The notes below the pieces were generated by a model. It was not told the DNA's origin. It worked only from the letters and a program-made list of their open reading frames with translations, and made no database searches. Below, in pieces: positions 10,904-21,936 of a stretch of 64,000 nucleotides of DNA. Within the stretch, counting starts at the first letter, position 1. Each line of letters opens with the position of its first letter. The stretch spans positions 1-64,000 of the forward strand of contig JADDOH010010020.1 of the NCBI GenBank assembly GCA_016648135.1. Reading direction: 5' to 3'. Made by a program: the position numbers and the translations under genes. The DNA comes from Agrypnia vestita (taxonomy: Eukaryota > Arthropoda > Insecta > Trichoptera > Phryganeidae).

Positions 10904-12177
10904 TTAGGTCCTTACATATGAAATTGGCGTTTAGTATGGGAGGAACATAAAGCCGATTTTTTTTATTATAATATATTTATTTAATCAAAGTATGTACCAT
11001 TGCTATCTATGCACTTATGCCATCTCATAGGTAGTTCATCGATCCCTTTACTAAAAAAACCATTCGGACGGGAATCAATAAAATCTTTGAAGGCGGGTTG
11101 GACTACCCCATCGGAGTTGAATTTTTTCCTTTGCAAGAAGTTATCCAAATTTCGAAAAAAATGGTAATCTGTTGGGGCAAGGTCCGGAGAGTACGGTGGA
11201 TGTCTTAGACATTCCAATTGAAGCTCCTCTAATTTGGTAGCCGTCTGTTGTGCAGTGTGTGGTCTAGCGTTATCATGAAGCAGCAGTGGGCTAGAGCGAT
11301 TAACCAGCCTCGGTTGTTTAGCAGCTAGCTTTTCCATCATGGTTTGCAGTTGCTGACAATAGACATCTGCCGTAATCGTCTGGCCAGATTTAAGAAAGCT
11401 GTAGTGAACGACACCAGCACTAGTCCACCAAACGCTCACAAGTAACTTTTTTGGAGTCAATTTTCGCTTGGGGCATGGTTTGGCTGGTTCGGCAGGGTTC
11501 AGCCATTGCGATGAGCGCTTCCGATTATCGTACAGGATCCACTTTTCATCACAGGTTTAAAATCCCTTCATTATTGTGCCGGTTGAGTAATGCAACGCAG
11601 CAGTCAACGCGCGTTTGTTGATTTGCTTCACTCAATTCGTGAGGTACCCACCTTTCAAGCTTTTTCACTTTACCAATTTGCTTCAAGTGGATTAAAACAG
11701 TTTTATCACTAACACCGCAGCCTGCAGCTAACTCGGATGTGGTTTGCGATGGATCCGCTTCCACAATAGCCTTCAATTCTTCATTATCAACTTTGGTCTC
11801 CGGCCGTCTACGGGGCTTGTTCTGCAGGTCGAAATTTCCAGAACGAAAACGTTGGAACCAAAAACGCACTGTGTTTTCTTTTACGGCACCGTCGCCATAC
11901 ACATCATTAATCCTTCGAGCCGTTTCTGCAGCACTGGTGCCACGGTGGAACTCGTACTCGTAAATAACGCGATATTTCAAGTTTTTCATTTTGTAAACTC
12001 AGTGACGCAAAGAAAAAAACAATTGAGGAAAAAACAAATGAATTATAATTTTCAAAACACAAATACATGAGTAAATAGCTGTATAAATTTGGATTTGGAA
12101 TTCCTAACCAAAGAGAAGATATTTGAGATCAAATTTGCCAGTACGGCAAAACGCCAATTTCATATGTAAGGACCTAA
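10904..12177 (-). mobile_element. near-complete mariner element (1274 bp)
   Basis: Both ends carry the same 29-bp inverted terminal repeat beginning TTAGGTCCTTACATATGAAA. The element is flanked by TA at 10902-10903 and 12178-12179, the target duplication typical of Tc1/mariner. Its 1274 bp length is close to the usual 1.3 kb. The transposase lies on the minus strand and is split by one frameshift. The terminal repeats are perfect over 29 bp, and a second near-identical copy sits at 1-549, so this insertion is probably fairly recent. Confidence 0.95.
10981..11989 (-). pseudogene. mariner transposase (DD34D), one frameshift
   Basis: Minus-strand transposase that would cut and paste the element at TA sites. 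The N-terminal frame (11989-11549) carries MKNLKYRV, the helix-turn-helix (GTSAAETARRINDVYG...FWFQRFRSG), a second DNA-binding block (SELAAGCGVSDKTV) and the mariner hallmark WVPHEL. It stops at 11549, just after LLNRHNNEGI. The C-terminal frame starts just upstream of TCDEKWILYDN and runs to 10981. It holds VWW, LHDNARPHTAQQ and YSPDLAPTDYH. The three aspartates (TCDEKW, LHDN near 11273, PTDYH near 11168) are all present, and the last two are spaced 34 residues apart, as in classical mariners. The break looks like a small deletion at about 11555-11560. Apart from this lesion the protein looks full length. Confidence 0.93.
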
Positions 12178-12179
12178 TA

Positions 12180-12725
12180 TTCTCACTTATTTTTTACTAT
12201 GCCTTTATTTGCTATTATTCATTATTGTACACTTATTTTATTTCAGAATATTTTGAGTATGCTCAGTATCTGTATTGGTTTATGGGAATAACAAAATTTC
12301 AAACCACAGAGGGTGGTATTAAAAATACAAATCACATACGGAGCAAGGTGTGCAGAGTTTACATATATACAACTTCCAAAAATTTGATAGCTGTGGTAGT
12401 CTTATCATGTGTGGAATTGTTGAACGTTACCGCATAAATTGATCACTTAAGCCAGCCCTGCGATAGGTCTTAAGCCCTATAAACACCAAAAAAGTTGCTT
12501 CGTCTATGATACATCTATAATGTTACTTATTTTCATACTTTTGTTAAGGTTATTGTATATTTCAAAATTAAATTGTCCATGTGAAATATTTTAGGATAGT
12601 TAACATGTTCGATAGTATTTGTTTATACTCTTGTATATCACTTACTTGTATCTGTTATGTTTCCAAACGAATAAATAAAAATAATTCCAGTGTACGTTCT
12701 GTAGGTATATTCCCGTGTATGTATA
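12180..12725. other. unassigned AT-rich stretch
   Basis: No repeat family or coding motif recognised between the mariner and the LINE fragment. Confidence 0.35.
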
Positions 12726-12728
12726 TTC

Positions 12729-12965
12729 TGGGCCATGGAAAGGCAGATGCTCGGCGTAAGCCTTCGAGATAAAATCAGAAATGAAGAAATAAGACGCCGA
12801 ACAAAAGTTGCCGATATTATGAACCGTAGTGCGAAAATAAAATAGCAGTGGGCTGGGCACATGGCTCGACAGGAGGATACTAGATGGGCACCCAAAATCC
12901 TACAGTGCAGGCCCTAGACGAAAAATAGAAGCGTCGGAAGACAGAGATGTGTGGAAGAAAATGGA
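12729..12965 (+). pseudogene. non-LTR retrotransposon RT C-terminal fragment
   Basis: Plus-strand LINE protein fragment. It reads AMERQMLGVSLRDKIRN, then EEIRRRTKVADIMNRSAKIK, a stop codon, QWAGHMARQEDTRWAPKIL, a second stop after LQCRP, and a basic tail. The sequence 'RAMERxMLGxSLRDxIRN...R(T/K)KVxDxxxRxAxxKWxWAGHxAR...RWxxxxxxWRP' is a standard signature of the end of LINE (craniofacial-development-protein-2-like) proteins found across arthropods. Two in-frame stops mark it as dead. Both truncation points are abrupt, and no tail or target duplication was found. Confidence 0.8.
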
Positions 12966-12969
12966 ATGA

Positions 12970-13697
12970 AATGGTAGGTGGCTCTATATTTTCTACATTG
13001 TCTGTGACCTTTGCTTGCAATCCCTTCACGCGACACTCGTATACAAGATTTTTGGAAAAAATTAATAACCTCACAGGACTAATTCTTAATCTAAGTGTTG
13101 TACCTACTGCATTTTGAATTAAGAGGCCCGGTGTGTTAACCGGGAAAGCACCCCCCCCCCTCTCCACCTGGCCGCATTTTGCTGATCAACTTTCCCGGCG
13201 CATTGTGGTCCTGGCAGCTCCTTTGTGCCCGGCCGAGGCTGAAAGAGATATGGATTGCGGCCGGGCTCCTCCCGGAATGCTGGTTGCGGCCCGCCGCGCC
13301 GTTTTCTTTGTAAATATTTTCCACAATGGGCAATCACGAATTTAAATTTGTAAAGGAAAAAGGGAGGATTTCAAATTACGCGGTGTATTTTTTTTAAATC
13401 ATTTTTTATTTAATTACTTTTTGAAAGTCGCGGAGAAATTCATTAGAAACGATTTGTATTTAAATTTTTAAAAAATAGATACCTATCTTAATCACAACGA
13501 AATTCATCAATCGTAGAATAGCTTGTTCATCTAATGACAGTTGCCTTTGACTGAGAGTTCTAAGAGTCGTTCTAAGGTCCTATTTTTAACGCACGAGACA
13601 CGCAACTAAAAAATCTAATGACAATCTGTCGAGTATTCCTTCAAGGGATCACAGCACCCTTGGAAGATAAACTTTGTGTAGAAATTGGGTGATATTT
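12970..13697. other. unassigned sequence with a GC-rich patch
   Basis: 13120-13345 is clearly more GC-rich than its surroundings and includes a C10-11 run. ORFs on both strands overlap there, as expected from GC-rich DNA, and none shows a family motif. Confidence 0.4.
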
Positions 13698-14022
13698 TAT
13701 AATAAGATTATCTTCTTCAAAAAGAGCAAAATGATTTTGTGGTGACATTTATAATACTTTACATATATAATTCTTCGGTACGTGTGTATGTTACTGAACT
13801 CCTAAACGGCTGGGCCGATTTTAATTAATTTTTGTGTGCGTTCGAGTGGGTCCCTGGATGGTCTAAATTCACAACTGGACCCGGTAGGTGGCGCCGCAGT
13901 CGGGTTCTAGGATTTATGCCACCCAAATGAAAAGCCAATCGTTCGGGCAGGACAACGTCTGTCAGGTCCGCTAGTAATGATTAAAAATATACTTTGTTTT
14001 CACCACTTATTAATTTATTATT
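13698..14022 (+). repeat. dispersed repeat X, copy 2, split by a Helitron
   Basis: Left part tcttcaaaaagagcaaaatg...gtgacatt and right part aaaaatatactttgttttcacc are contiguous in the copy at 56674-56780 (aaagagcaaaatgattttgc, then cactttgttttcaccactta). Here a segment of about 216 bp ending in a Helitron terminus separates them. Confidence 0.65.
13759..13974 (+). mobile_element. non-autonomous Helitron (about 216 bp)
   Basis: Ends in GGTCCGCTAG followed by T, preceded by a small hairpin (GACA-acgtc-TGTC). This is the CTAG-type 3' end with subterminal hairpin that defines Helitrons. The start (acatatataattcttcgg) and the phrase ctcctaaacggctgggccga match the style of short Helitrons widespread in Lepidoptera (established knowledge, recalled and not searched). 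It carries no protein, as expected for a non-autonomous copy. The uninterrupted relative of the host repeat at 56.7 kb supports the boundaries to within a few bases. Confidence 0.75.
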
Positions 14023-14100
14023 ATTATTAGATATTATAATTTTTTATTATGAGCACTTAAAGTTACATATTTATTTATACTTTTTAAAATGAAATATTAA

Positions 14101-14176
14101 GTAAATTGAATTTTAATAAATATTATTATGTTCTGCAGGTTAGTGTTATTTTAAATGTGACAACTATTTTGGCTTT
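14101..14176 (+). repeat. dispersed repeat Y, copy 1
   Basis: Contains gttctgcaggttagtgttattttaaatgtgaca as two blocks also present at 40243-40321. The trailing 'ctattttggctt' corresponds to 'ctgtttcggctt' there. Family unknown. Confidence 0.6.
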
Positions 14177-14179
14177 TTA

Positions 14180-14780
14180 AGCCATTATCAAATAGTCTTG
14201 GCCTTACAAGCCGATATTACATTAACAATGCAGAACTTAATAAAGTATTTATCAAAATTTTATTTTTTTCATTTTATTAATAATAAACATGGAGTTGTAC
14301 AAACTAAACACAAAAACCATAAATACACATTAAACTATAATTATATTAGAAAACTTATGAAAAAAAATTGCCGTATCAAGTCTCATTTCCGCGGCGGTCC
14401 TCCTCCGTGACTAGCTTGCAACTTTTCCCGGTGCACGTTTGTTCGAGTCTGAAAAGAAGATCGTGCGCATATTTAGAAGTGAAATACCTGTCTTCACTCG
14501 CTAACCATTCAAGACGCAACCTGTTACGCAGTCACTGTTGCTGTTTTCCCCAGTCTAATCTAGGGCCAGCCACTTCCATATTAACGTTTTAGTCGTTTCT
14601 CTGGCATTCGTAAGATGTTTCCAAACCGTCTAAATTAAGATCTTTCTATATGTACGAAATGCAGGGTAGGGGTCTCGTAGGTGATGAGTTCCCTTAACTT
14701 GGTACTTTTTATTGTGTCCAATAATGTCGCTTCTGCTACTTTGATTTGCAGGAATGATGCGGGGAACATTGGAGCATGAC
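14180..14780. other. unassigned sequence
   Basis: 14370-14600 is moderately GC-rich, with overlapping short ORFs that show no family motif. Confidence 0.35.
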
Positions 14781-14784
14781 TTTT

Positions 14785-14982
14785 TGTAAAAGTATATTTT
14801 GGAAGAAAAAAATCGGAATAAAATATTTACGCTACAGTTTTTTACGATATATCAAAATATGATTGCTATGCTAACAATTGTGATCGAAATATTACGAAAT
14901 ATATGTTGTGTTCCGATTTTTTTTCCAAATAATTGGTTACGTAAAAGTCACGCTGCGATGTTCCCACTGCACGCCCCTGCTA
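14785..14982. mobile_element. degraded hAT-type MITE (relative of 57575-57777)
   Basis: The right end gttcccactgcacgcccctg matches the terminal repeat of the element at 57575-57777, and inner sequence (gaaatattacgaaatatatg) also matches. The left terminal repeat is too eroded to place exactly, so the start is approximate. Confidence 0.55.
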
Positions 14983-14984
14983 TT

Positions 14985-16480
14985 ACGTCATCAATATCAC
15001 TCTCTATTCAAGAATCCATATGGGATAATCTTATGTTTATGTGGACCGTGGTCAGTTTGGTCTGGACACTTAACCAAATTTTTTAACGTTCAATAAATAA
15101 AGGCAACTGACTTACAAACTGACACAGTAGTAACAGAATGTGGCTATTTTAATAGTTACTTGCACATATTTAAATTGACTGACGATGACATTTGCCCAAG
15201 CGACAATACAACCCCACAAGTCACAAAACGCTCAATAATGACTTGCCCATTTTTCAACCAACAGAGACATAATAATATGAATGCCGCCGGCATGGCAAAA
15301 ACATCTGTAATATTTCAGAGGTGATAAGTCATTAGAACTTGTCACCTAGGTTTGTTTTGTATATAAAGAAAATAGTTAGTAAGATAATAGAAACTAATAT
15401 TATCAGAACCCAATAACGCAGACCATCAGATATTAGATGAAGCGGCCGCCAATGACATAGATGTATATAATGATGTATGTATAAATTAATTTTATAATTA
15501 TTTTAAATATGTTATCACGATGATATGTATTATGAAACCTCATACATAAAAAGCGAGGTAAAAAATAGACTGCAACCAAAATAATAAATAAATAAAAATC
15601 TGTATCACCGTACTATAAAGAAAACGTAAAAGCCAGATAAAAAAATTTAATTAAATTGTTTTTTGATAACGAAATCAAATTATTATTTTTCTCATCGCAA
15701 AATGATGAATACTTGTTTACCTTGTTATAATTTTTCCTATTTATAAATCGAAAAGTTACTAAAATTATCGCTCGACTAAATCTGCACGGAAATTACTTTT
15801 CTCTGTTTATTGACACAGTCATATTTTGTATTCGTTCGCATCCGTCAGTAGAAATCGGTATTGTGATTTCATCTCCTAATTTAATAAACGTTAATAATAC
15901 AATGTAATTCATCTCAAACAAATAAATAAATTTATTTAAAATTTGGAGCGTTTTTTTGCTCTAATTTTTCCGTCAGGTTCCTTATTTATTATTTTGTCTC
16001 CCTGGTGCGCTCGAAATGATTAAACCTTTTCAGACCCTTTTTAATTACATTAAAAGTTCAATTTATATAATATATTACACTTAATGACGCGAATTTGCCA
16101 TCCATCGTCTTTATAATTTGCCACTAAAAATGGTAAAAATACGACAATTTGGCAAATTAATTGGTATCTGTAAGTACCGTATATTATACACGAGAACGCC
16201 GATTAAGCGGCACTCGACTCTCGTCCCTGTCTTTAATGGTCCACCTTCCTTTTTAATTTTACCACATCATACCTCTTTTTTACAAATTGTCGCACTTTCA
16301 TACATTTTGACAGTGTTCAAATCTGCGATTAGGGAATTATTCCTAGTGAATTTTTCCTAGTGAAATCATGAAATCTATGCCTATTTTAAAACGCTACTGT
16401 AGTTAATTTATTAACAATGTAACTAAACATTTAAGTGCGTTTCTTTTTACATAAACGTCGTAAGATTTCAAGGTTTTGTT
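14985..16480. other. AT-rich stretch without recognisable genes
   Basis: No coding motif, tRNA or terminal-repeat element seen. The ORF at 16118-16360 is short and motif-free. Confidence 0.4.
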
Positions 16481-16486
16481 CGATAA

Positions 16487-17001
16487 AAGCAATTAATTCA
16501 AAATTCCAGAACACAATCATATTTGTGAAGCTGTAATTTTTCAGAACAAAGTTCTGTGAAGTTTTAAAACCAAATTAATTAATCAAATAGAAAGACATAC
16601 AGAAAAATCTAATCCACGAAAAAATATTTTGGCTACTACCGGGATTCGAACCCGGGTCACCTACTTTCCGGGGCCGGAAAAATGAATTGATTGTTTAATT
16701 CTGGCGTCCGTCTAGCGGTACTATTACAAAGTAATTTGAACTACTGTATCAAAAAAGTGGATTGCTGTATGGACAAAAATAAAAATTAATCAATTAATAA
16801 AAATGACAATTACATTTAAGGTCGATATATTCACGGAAATCTACAAGGCTCCTAAAGCTTAGTGGTTAGAGCACCGGCCCCGGAAAGGAGGTGACCCGGG
16901 TTCGTATCCCGGTAGTAGCCAACATATTTTTTCGTGGATTAGATTTTTCTGTATGTCTTTCTAATTGATTAATTAATTTGGTTTTAAAGCAATTAATTCA
17001 A
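16487..17001. mobile_element. tRNA-like inverted-repeat element with a 16-bp direct repeat
   Basis: The direct repeat AAAGCAATTAATTCAA at 16487-16502 and 16986-17001 looks like a target-site duplication. Inside, two 115-bp arms (16563-16677 and 16874-16988) are inverted copies with only about four differences. Each arm holds the 3' half of a tRNA-like sequence plus its downstream flank. Between the arms lie about 196 bp. Long target duplications are typical of LINE-driven (SINE-type) insertion, but the inverted duplication is unusual for a SINE. Confidence 0.7.
16849..16921 (+). repeat. tRNA-like sequence (tRNA pseudogene or SINE head)
   Basis: Reads ggctcctaaagcttagtgg...gggttcgtatcccggtagtagcca. 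The acceptor arms GGCTCCT and AGTAGCC pair with one mismatch. The D-arm (tagtggttagagca) matches the A box and the T-arm (CCGGGTTCGTATCCCGG) matches the B box with a good stem. The anticodon arm does not form a clean 5-bp stem, and a CCA is encoded, so I do not call a working tRNA. Confidence 0.6.
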
Positions 17002-17004
17002 TTT

Positions 17005-19495
17005 TATTGTGAGGACTTTTAAAATGCAAAAAGTTTTTAAAGTCAAAACCATGATTATAACATTGTCACGTGGCGTGGCTGCGGGAGGCAAATGAAAATA
17101 TTGAAAATTAATTAGCGATTTATGAATTATTAAAAGTCATTTTATGCAAATGAAACTTAAAGCTCTTCTTTAAATCACACTATTTCGTAATATATCACTC
17201 GTATATGAACACTTCTTTATCGCTTGGTCACTTTCTATTTATTTCCAACTTACGTAAATACCTACTCGCCCGATTATTTCGCTCGGAATCTGTCGCTTTG
17301 CAATTCACATCCGCAACTCACTTCGCACTAAACGATTTGTCGAAACGAGACTTCGCGCCGCGACGCAATCCCGGCATTTATATCCAAACGCTGGTAAATT
17401 CGAACGTTCGATAAGATTATTTTCTTTTTAGTGTTTAGGAGATAATCCAGACCGTTCTAGATCCTGCGTAGTGTTGTGACATATTACAAGGGATTCGGAC
17501 AGTGCGCTATTCCTTCTGCTTGCCGTTCCGTGACAATATATTATATTCTATACAGGTACAAAATCCGGTACATATTTCTATGAAAACTGCCATTAAAATA
17601 AAATATTTAATTCACACACGAAAACCTTTCGATGTATTTATCCGATTTCATTTGACATTTTTCATGTTGAATGGTCCAATTTCAACCGTAACTCACTCGA
17701 AAATATATTTTATTTCCCTAAACTTCTTTCACCATGGCAAGTTTCTTTTTTATCGCTTTTCGCGTTATGTACGTGCGTACGCAGGAAGTGGTAACAAATA
17801 AATGGTATTCCTCGCTAAGCCCACAACTTGGATAATGTTTTTTTATGTTTTATTGTCACATACAACATCACAACATTAATCTCTCTCAGAATTGCATTTC
17901 ACATTTAATTCACCGACACCCTGTGGCAGCAGTGGGAAAACTGTTTATCACTTCGTTAAAATAACGTTGCTTAAAGATTTCTTCTCGGGATCTAACCCTG
18001 AGCTATCTAAAAGATTTATCTACGTCATTGTCAATTTAGAACATTTTAGAAAGATTGCGTTTTCGTGCGTTCGTTTTTGTATTAATGTTAGCTATTTAGT
18101 TTGCCTATAATATATTTTTATAAATACACGAGTGACGTTTTTAATTTTAACATTAGATGTTATATTTTTCGTTTTTTTTTAATTTTATTATTTATTTTGC
18201 CTTAAAATTAAACCAACTGAAAATAACCGGCACCGCCGATGCACAGTGGTCGGAAAAGACAATCTGAGCGAGCGAAATTATTTTAGTGTTTATTTGTATT
18301 CTATACCCATTAAATAATAATAATAAACCAATTGAAAGATATAAAAATAAAATAAATATAGTATTGAAAACTCGATTATACCACCTAACCACACTTTATA
18401 TTTAATTCTAAACTTGTCTTTATGACGTCCACAATTAATCCACTTTCGACGTATTTGTCCACAAAAATTTAACAAAGTTTTTTTTATTATACCTTGTATT
18501 AATCGCCCTTAAAACAGCTTTTTATACTTCCTTTAGAAAAGTCTCGCTCCTTTAACCATACTCCAAACAGTTTTTTCCTTGGTAATCCGAGAGCTGGAAA
18601 ATAAATAAATTCTGAATACAGGCGCACCGAGGTGCACTCCGATTGATTTTAAATCTGTAGCCAAGGTATTAGAGAACGATAGTTTACAACAATCGGACTC
18701 AATACAGGTCAATCCCAGTTTTGGCAGTCTAAGGCATGCAGAAAAAATTTACGATATTTTGTTAAAAACAAATCGTGGCTTTGTAGAGTATTAATTGAAT
18801 AAAAATGTGGATTATATTAAAAAAAAGTTACCTAAGTTTATCGATTCCATAGTTCGAATAACAAAATTCAAAAATATAAACACACCACTTTGGTACAAAC
18901 ACTCGTATCCGACTGACAATAACTCAACTTTATTTTTTTGCAACAACGTGTCACTACCTGCTCGACTAGACCCGAGGGGTTTACTCTAGGTAATTAACTA
19001 TTAGTGGGACTTTATTACCCAAGGAACTGAGTTTATTTCGCTGCATATATTTTATTTTTATTACGACTTTCGTTTTTTGAATTTTGCGCGCACAGAATCT
19101 AATTTCCAACCTTTGTGCGATGCTAGGTTCCTCTGAACGGTAGAATTTTGCAATACCAGGCCCTACTGGTTACAATATCTCCTCGCTTGTGGCATATTTA
19201 AGTGAACTCTCTTACTTATATTTCATGCCTAAACATCACAACGTTTACACATTCTCAAAATCATTACTCTTTTACTTCTTATTACTTTCCACCAAGGCTT
19301 TTAAATATTCTTAGCTCCGAAACTACAATACACTTAGCATTAATAGGAAATCGTTAAGTAAACTAAAAATTGTTCGAATATAGATCCAATCGGGTAGAGA
19401 TCAGTTGGAAGCAACTCTGATACCAAGTTTAATCTAACACGATAATTGAAACCCATAAAATCCATTTTTACAAGTACAACTTATATGGCATTATT
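17005..19495. other. stretch without recognisable genes
   Basis: 17200-17420 is GC-richer (cttcgcgccgcgacgcaatc, ttcgaacgttcg), with one motif-free 69-codon ORF. The remainder is AT-rich single-copy-looking DNA. Confidence 0.4.
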
Positions 19496-19499
19496 TTAA

Positions 19500-19983
19500 T
19501 AGAGAGAAAATGAAAAAATTGGGTGAATGTAAAGATAATCTTAGGATAGTGAATAGAATTAAAAAAGGGCTGCTTAGGTGGTTTAGTTATGTTGAATGTG
19601 GCGCCCTATATGCAGGGCGGCATTACTAGAAGTACAAAGGGGCGTAGCTATACACGGTGAGAGCACAAAAGCTCTCCATCTCTTTCTTCCACAAGCCAGC
19701 GGGGAGTAATCATTGGGACTAGTTAGGAGTCGGTTGGCACAGGTATTTGGAATAAACTGAAGATAATCGCAACCACCTGTTTTCATTATTGGAATTAGGA
19801 ATACATCACACGTGTGTTGACGGCGTCAGTAAGAAAGGGCGGCAAGACCTGGTTTAACCAGATACTGCAAGACGGTCCTATTAAGAGCCTCGTCGGGCTT
19901 GCATGCGAAGAGTATGAATGTAGATGAGGCGAGAGTTGTGTGTTAGAACAGAAGAATGTCCGCCTACCCTAACGGCGTGATGC
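19500..19983 (+). pseudogene. LINE 3' end (copy B) interrupted by an unrelated segment
   Basis: Plus-strand relative of copy A. 19500-19593 encodes EKMKKLGECKDNLRIVNR and IKKGLLRWFSYVE, matching the segment before RWFGHVERM. 19815-19983 encodes the part after the gap: GVSKKG, KTWFNQILQDGPIKSL, then Cys/Arg-rich sequence and the terminal ctaacggcgtgatg. Between them, about 220 bp (19594-19814) has no counterpart in copies A, C or D, while roughly 45-50 bp of expected LINE sequence is missing. Frameshifts and stops show it is inactive. Confidence 0.7.
19594..19814. other. unidentified segment inside LINE copy B
   Basis: Begins with a small hairpin (gcgccctatatgcagggcgg) and ends near cacacgtgtg. 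It is not found in the other LINE copies in this window. No terminal repeats or target duplication were seen, so it could be an insertion with deletion or a rearrangement junction. The minus-strand ORF here (19583-19786) has no recognisable motif. Confidence 0.45.
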
Positions 19984-19985
19984 TA

Positions 19986-21810
19986 TTTTAGTAACATCAT
20001 CTAAATATCACAAAAAACTGGCTTATTTAAAACGTAAGCAAAGTAACTAGGATAAGTAAATAAATTTCAGAGTAATACGCACTGCATCCCACAGAAAAAT
20101 AAAATCTAGAACGTCAATTTATTTATAATAGATAATGTTATTTGATTATATCATTGTAGTTCCCTTGCAAAAAACTGTGAAAAAATCTGTCAACACATAT
20201 TTTATCGCATCCAGACCTAAGAGCATTATTACAATATATTTCCGAATTCGGCGTTGTACTTATTTTATAAGAATAAATTAAATCTATCTTATACTTTTCA
20301 CCTTGAAATTTTCGTTCCCTTCTCTTTATATTAAGTGGTACAACCAAGAAGATTTTTCATATAAACTTATCTATACTTTTTTTATTTAAATTAATGTAAA
20401 ACCGCGGGCCATCATTTCATTTCAGATCGTAACTCGATTAAAGGTTGGCACTCTGGGGCTAAAATGGTAACGGAAGTGTTAATTGAAATTAGGAGAAAAA
20501 GAATCGATTTCGTGTCACCTCTCTCCGAAAAGCTTTTAGCAGATGCCGCCGCAAACTCGTCTCTTCCATCTCCCCCGGAGCAGCCGGAGCGGTATGCAAA
20601 TCAGCAGCCGTAATATCGAACACACCCACAGTGGGTAATATTTCGCCCCGTCTCTCTACAAATAAATCTTTCAGGGCGGGGTAATGCGGCGGGCATATGA
20701 ACACATTCCCAATAGCGTATTGGCGAGATGTATTAATATTATATGGCTCGAACACTGGCTGTCGTTTATCGAGCGAACTCCTCGGATTCCGCATTTTTCC
20801 GCTACCGTTATAATGGATAATGAATCGAAACACGTTGCGCAGAGAAAAATCCCAAGAAACAATGCTTTGAGTTATTCTGGTCTATTTTCTTTGATTTGCA
20901 TCATGTCTTGAGAGCTTTACTTATAGTTACTTAATATAGAATATTCTTCAAGTACATTGTGCACATGAAGAATATTATATAAGCACGTGAAATTACTCCC
21001 AAGTGGTTAATAGAAAGTTTTTAATTAATTAAAATTAATCATTATGTCCAATCACAAAGTTAACGCTATAAACATCAAAAATATGTATATATTTTTTTTT
21101 AAATCAGTTCGCTTCTTCAAAATTTATCATCCAACGTGCCTAAATATTCAATTAAAGCCAATATGTTCGCTATAAAGATACGTAAACGTTTGACGTCTTG
21201 ACGTTTTAAATAAAAACTGTACGCGTATATAAATAAGTACATCCCGTATATTTTGTCTTATGGTATTATATCCAGAGATATGGAAGGGAGTAAATGCTTC
21301 AGATGCATATTTTTACATTATTTGTTGTTGGATGTTGGATGCATTATTTTTAGAAGTACGTATAAAGGAATCTCACAATTAATCCTTACGACGGTGTGTC
21401 GCTGATCGGAATTTAATTAGAATTCTATTAATGCACACATTTATAATACCAGTTTATTTATTTATTTTTTCGAGTTAACCTGTCTATACGCTCTGTGATA
21501 TTGTAACTGAAACTCTTTGTCTTCAACAATATACATGACCACAAGCTACTCGTTTAAAATAAGTAAAATTTACTTTTACATCTGTTACGTTCGTTAATCT
21601 TCGTTTTCTGGGTGCCTAATTCTCATAGACTATTGGCGACTATATCATTCTGAAGAGCTGCTCCATACCTTCGGCATACCTTTCATGGGTGAGGTATATT
21701 CCATTGTGAATCCTTCTTCGACGTGCACCTCTTCTATCTTGCATACTTTCATGATCACGTAGCACTTACCACAAAGCGAACCGTAATATCTTCATATCTT
21801 GTTTTATTAA
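19986..21810. other. stretch without a supported gene
   Basis: 20489-20833 is less AT-rich and holds a 114-codon minus-strand ORF without any motif I recognise; I leave it uncalled. A short imperfect hairpin lies at 20934-20982 (aatattcttcaagt / acatgaagaatatt). 20994-21038 matches 32742-32785 (aagtggttaata.aaagt). Confidence 0.4.
20994..21038 (+). repeat. short dispersed repeat Z, copy 1
   Basis: ttactcccaagtggttaata followed by gaaagtttttaatta matches 32740-32785 (ttactccaagtggttaatac, aaagtctttaatta). Origin unknown. Confidence 0.5.
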
Positions 21811-21814
21811 AATT

Positions 21815-21936
21815 AAAATAAGATTTTTTTATTTTATTTAAAATATAATAAAAACCTAAAAGTTTTATGGATAACATTTTTACATGATTCAATATAGGAA
21901 TATATTAATAATATAGTTTAGATACAAAGTCATTTT
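21815..21936 (-). repeat. 3' flank and A-rich tail of the LINE at 21937-22461
   Basis: Downstream of the LINE stop codon on the minus strand, AT-rich sequence ends in aaataaaataaaaaaatc-like sequence, consistent with a degraded poly-A end. Confidence 0.5.

Noticed and set aside
16849..16921. Functional tRNA gene
   Set aside because: The anticodon arm does not pair, the acceptor has a mismatch and CCA is encoded, and the 3' half is duplicated inversely nearby.
17200..17420. Heat-shock-like promoter (ttcgaacgttcg)
   Set aside because: One inverted TTC/GAA cluster without a neighbouring TATA box and gene is not enough.
20489..20833. 114-codon minus-strand ORF
   Set aside because: No recognisable domain; another ORF overlaps it on each strand and the segment is simply less AT-rich, which lengthens chance ORFs.
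21600..21790. Possible further LINE fragment on the minus strand
   Set aside because: An Arg-rich translation was noticed, but no ordered LINE motif could be identified.
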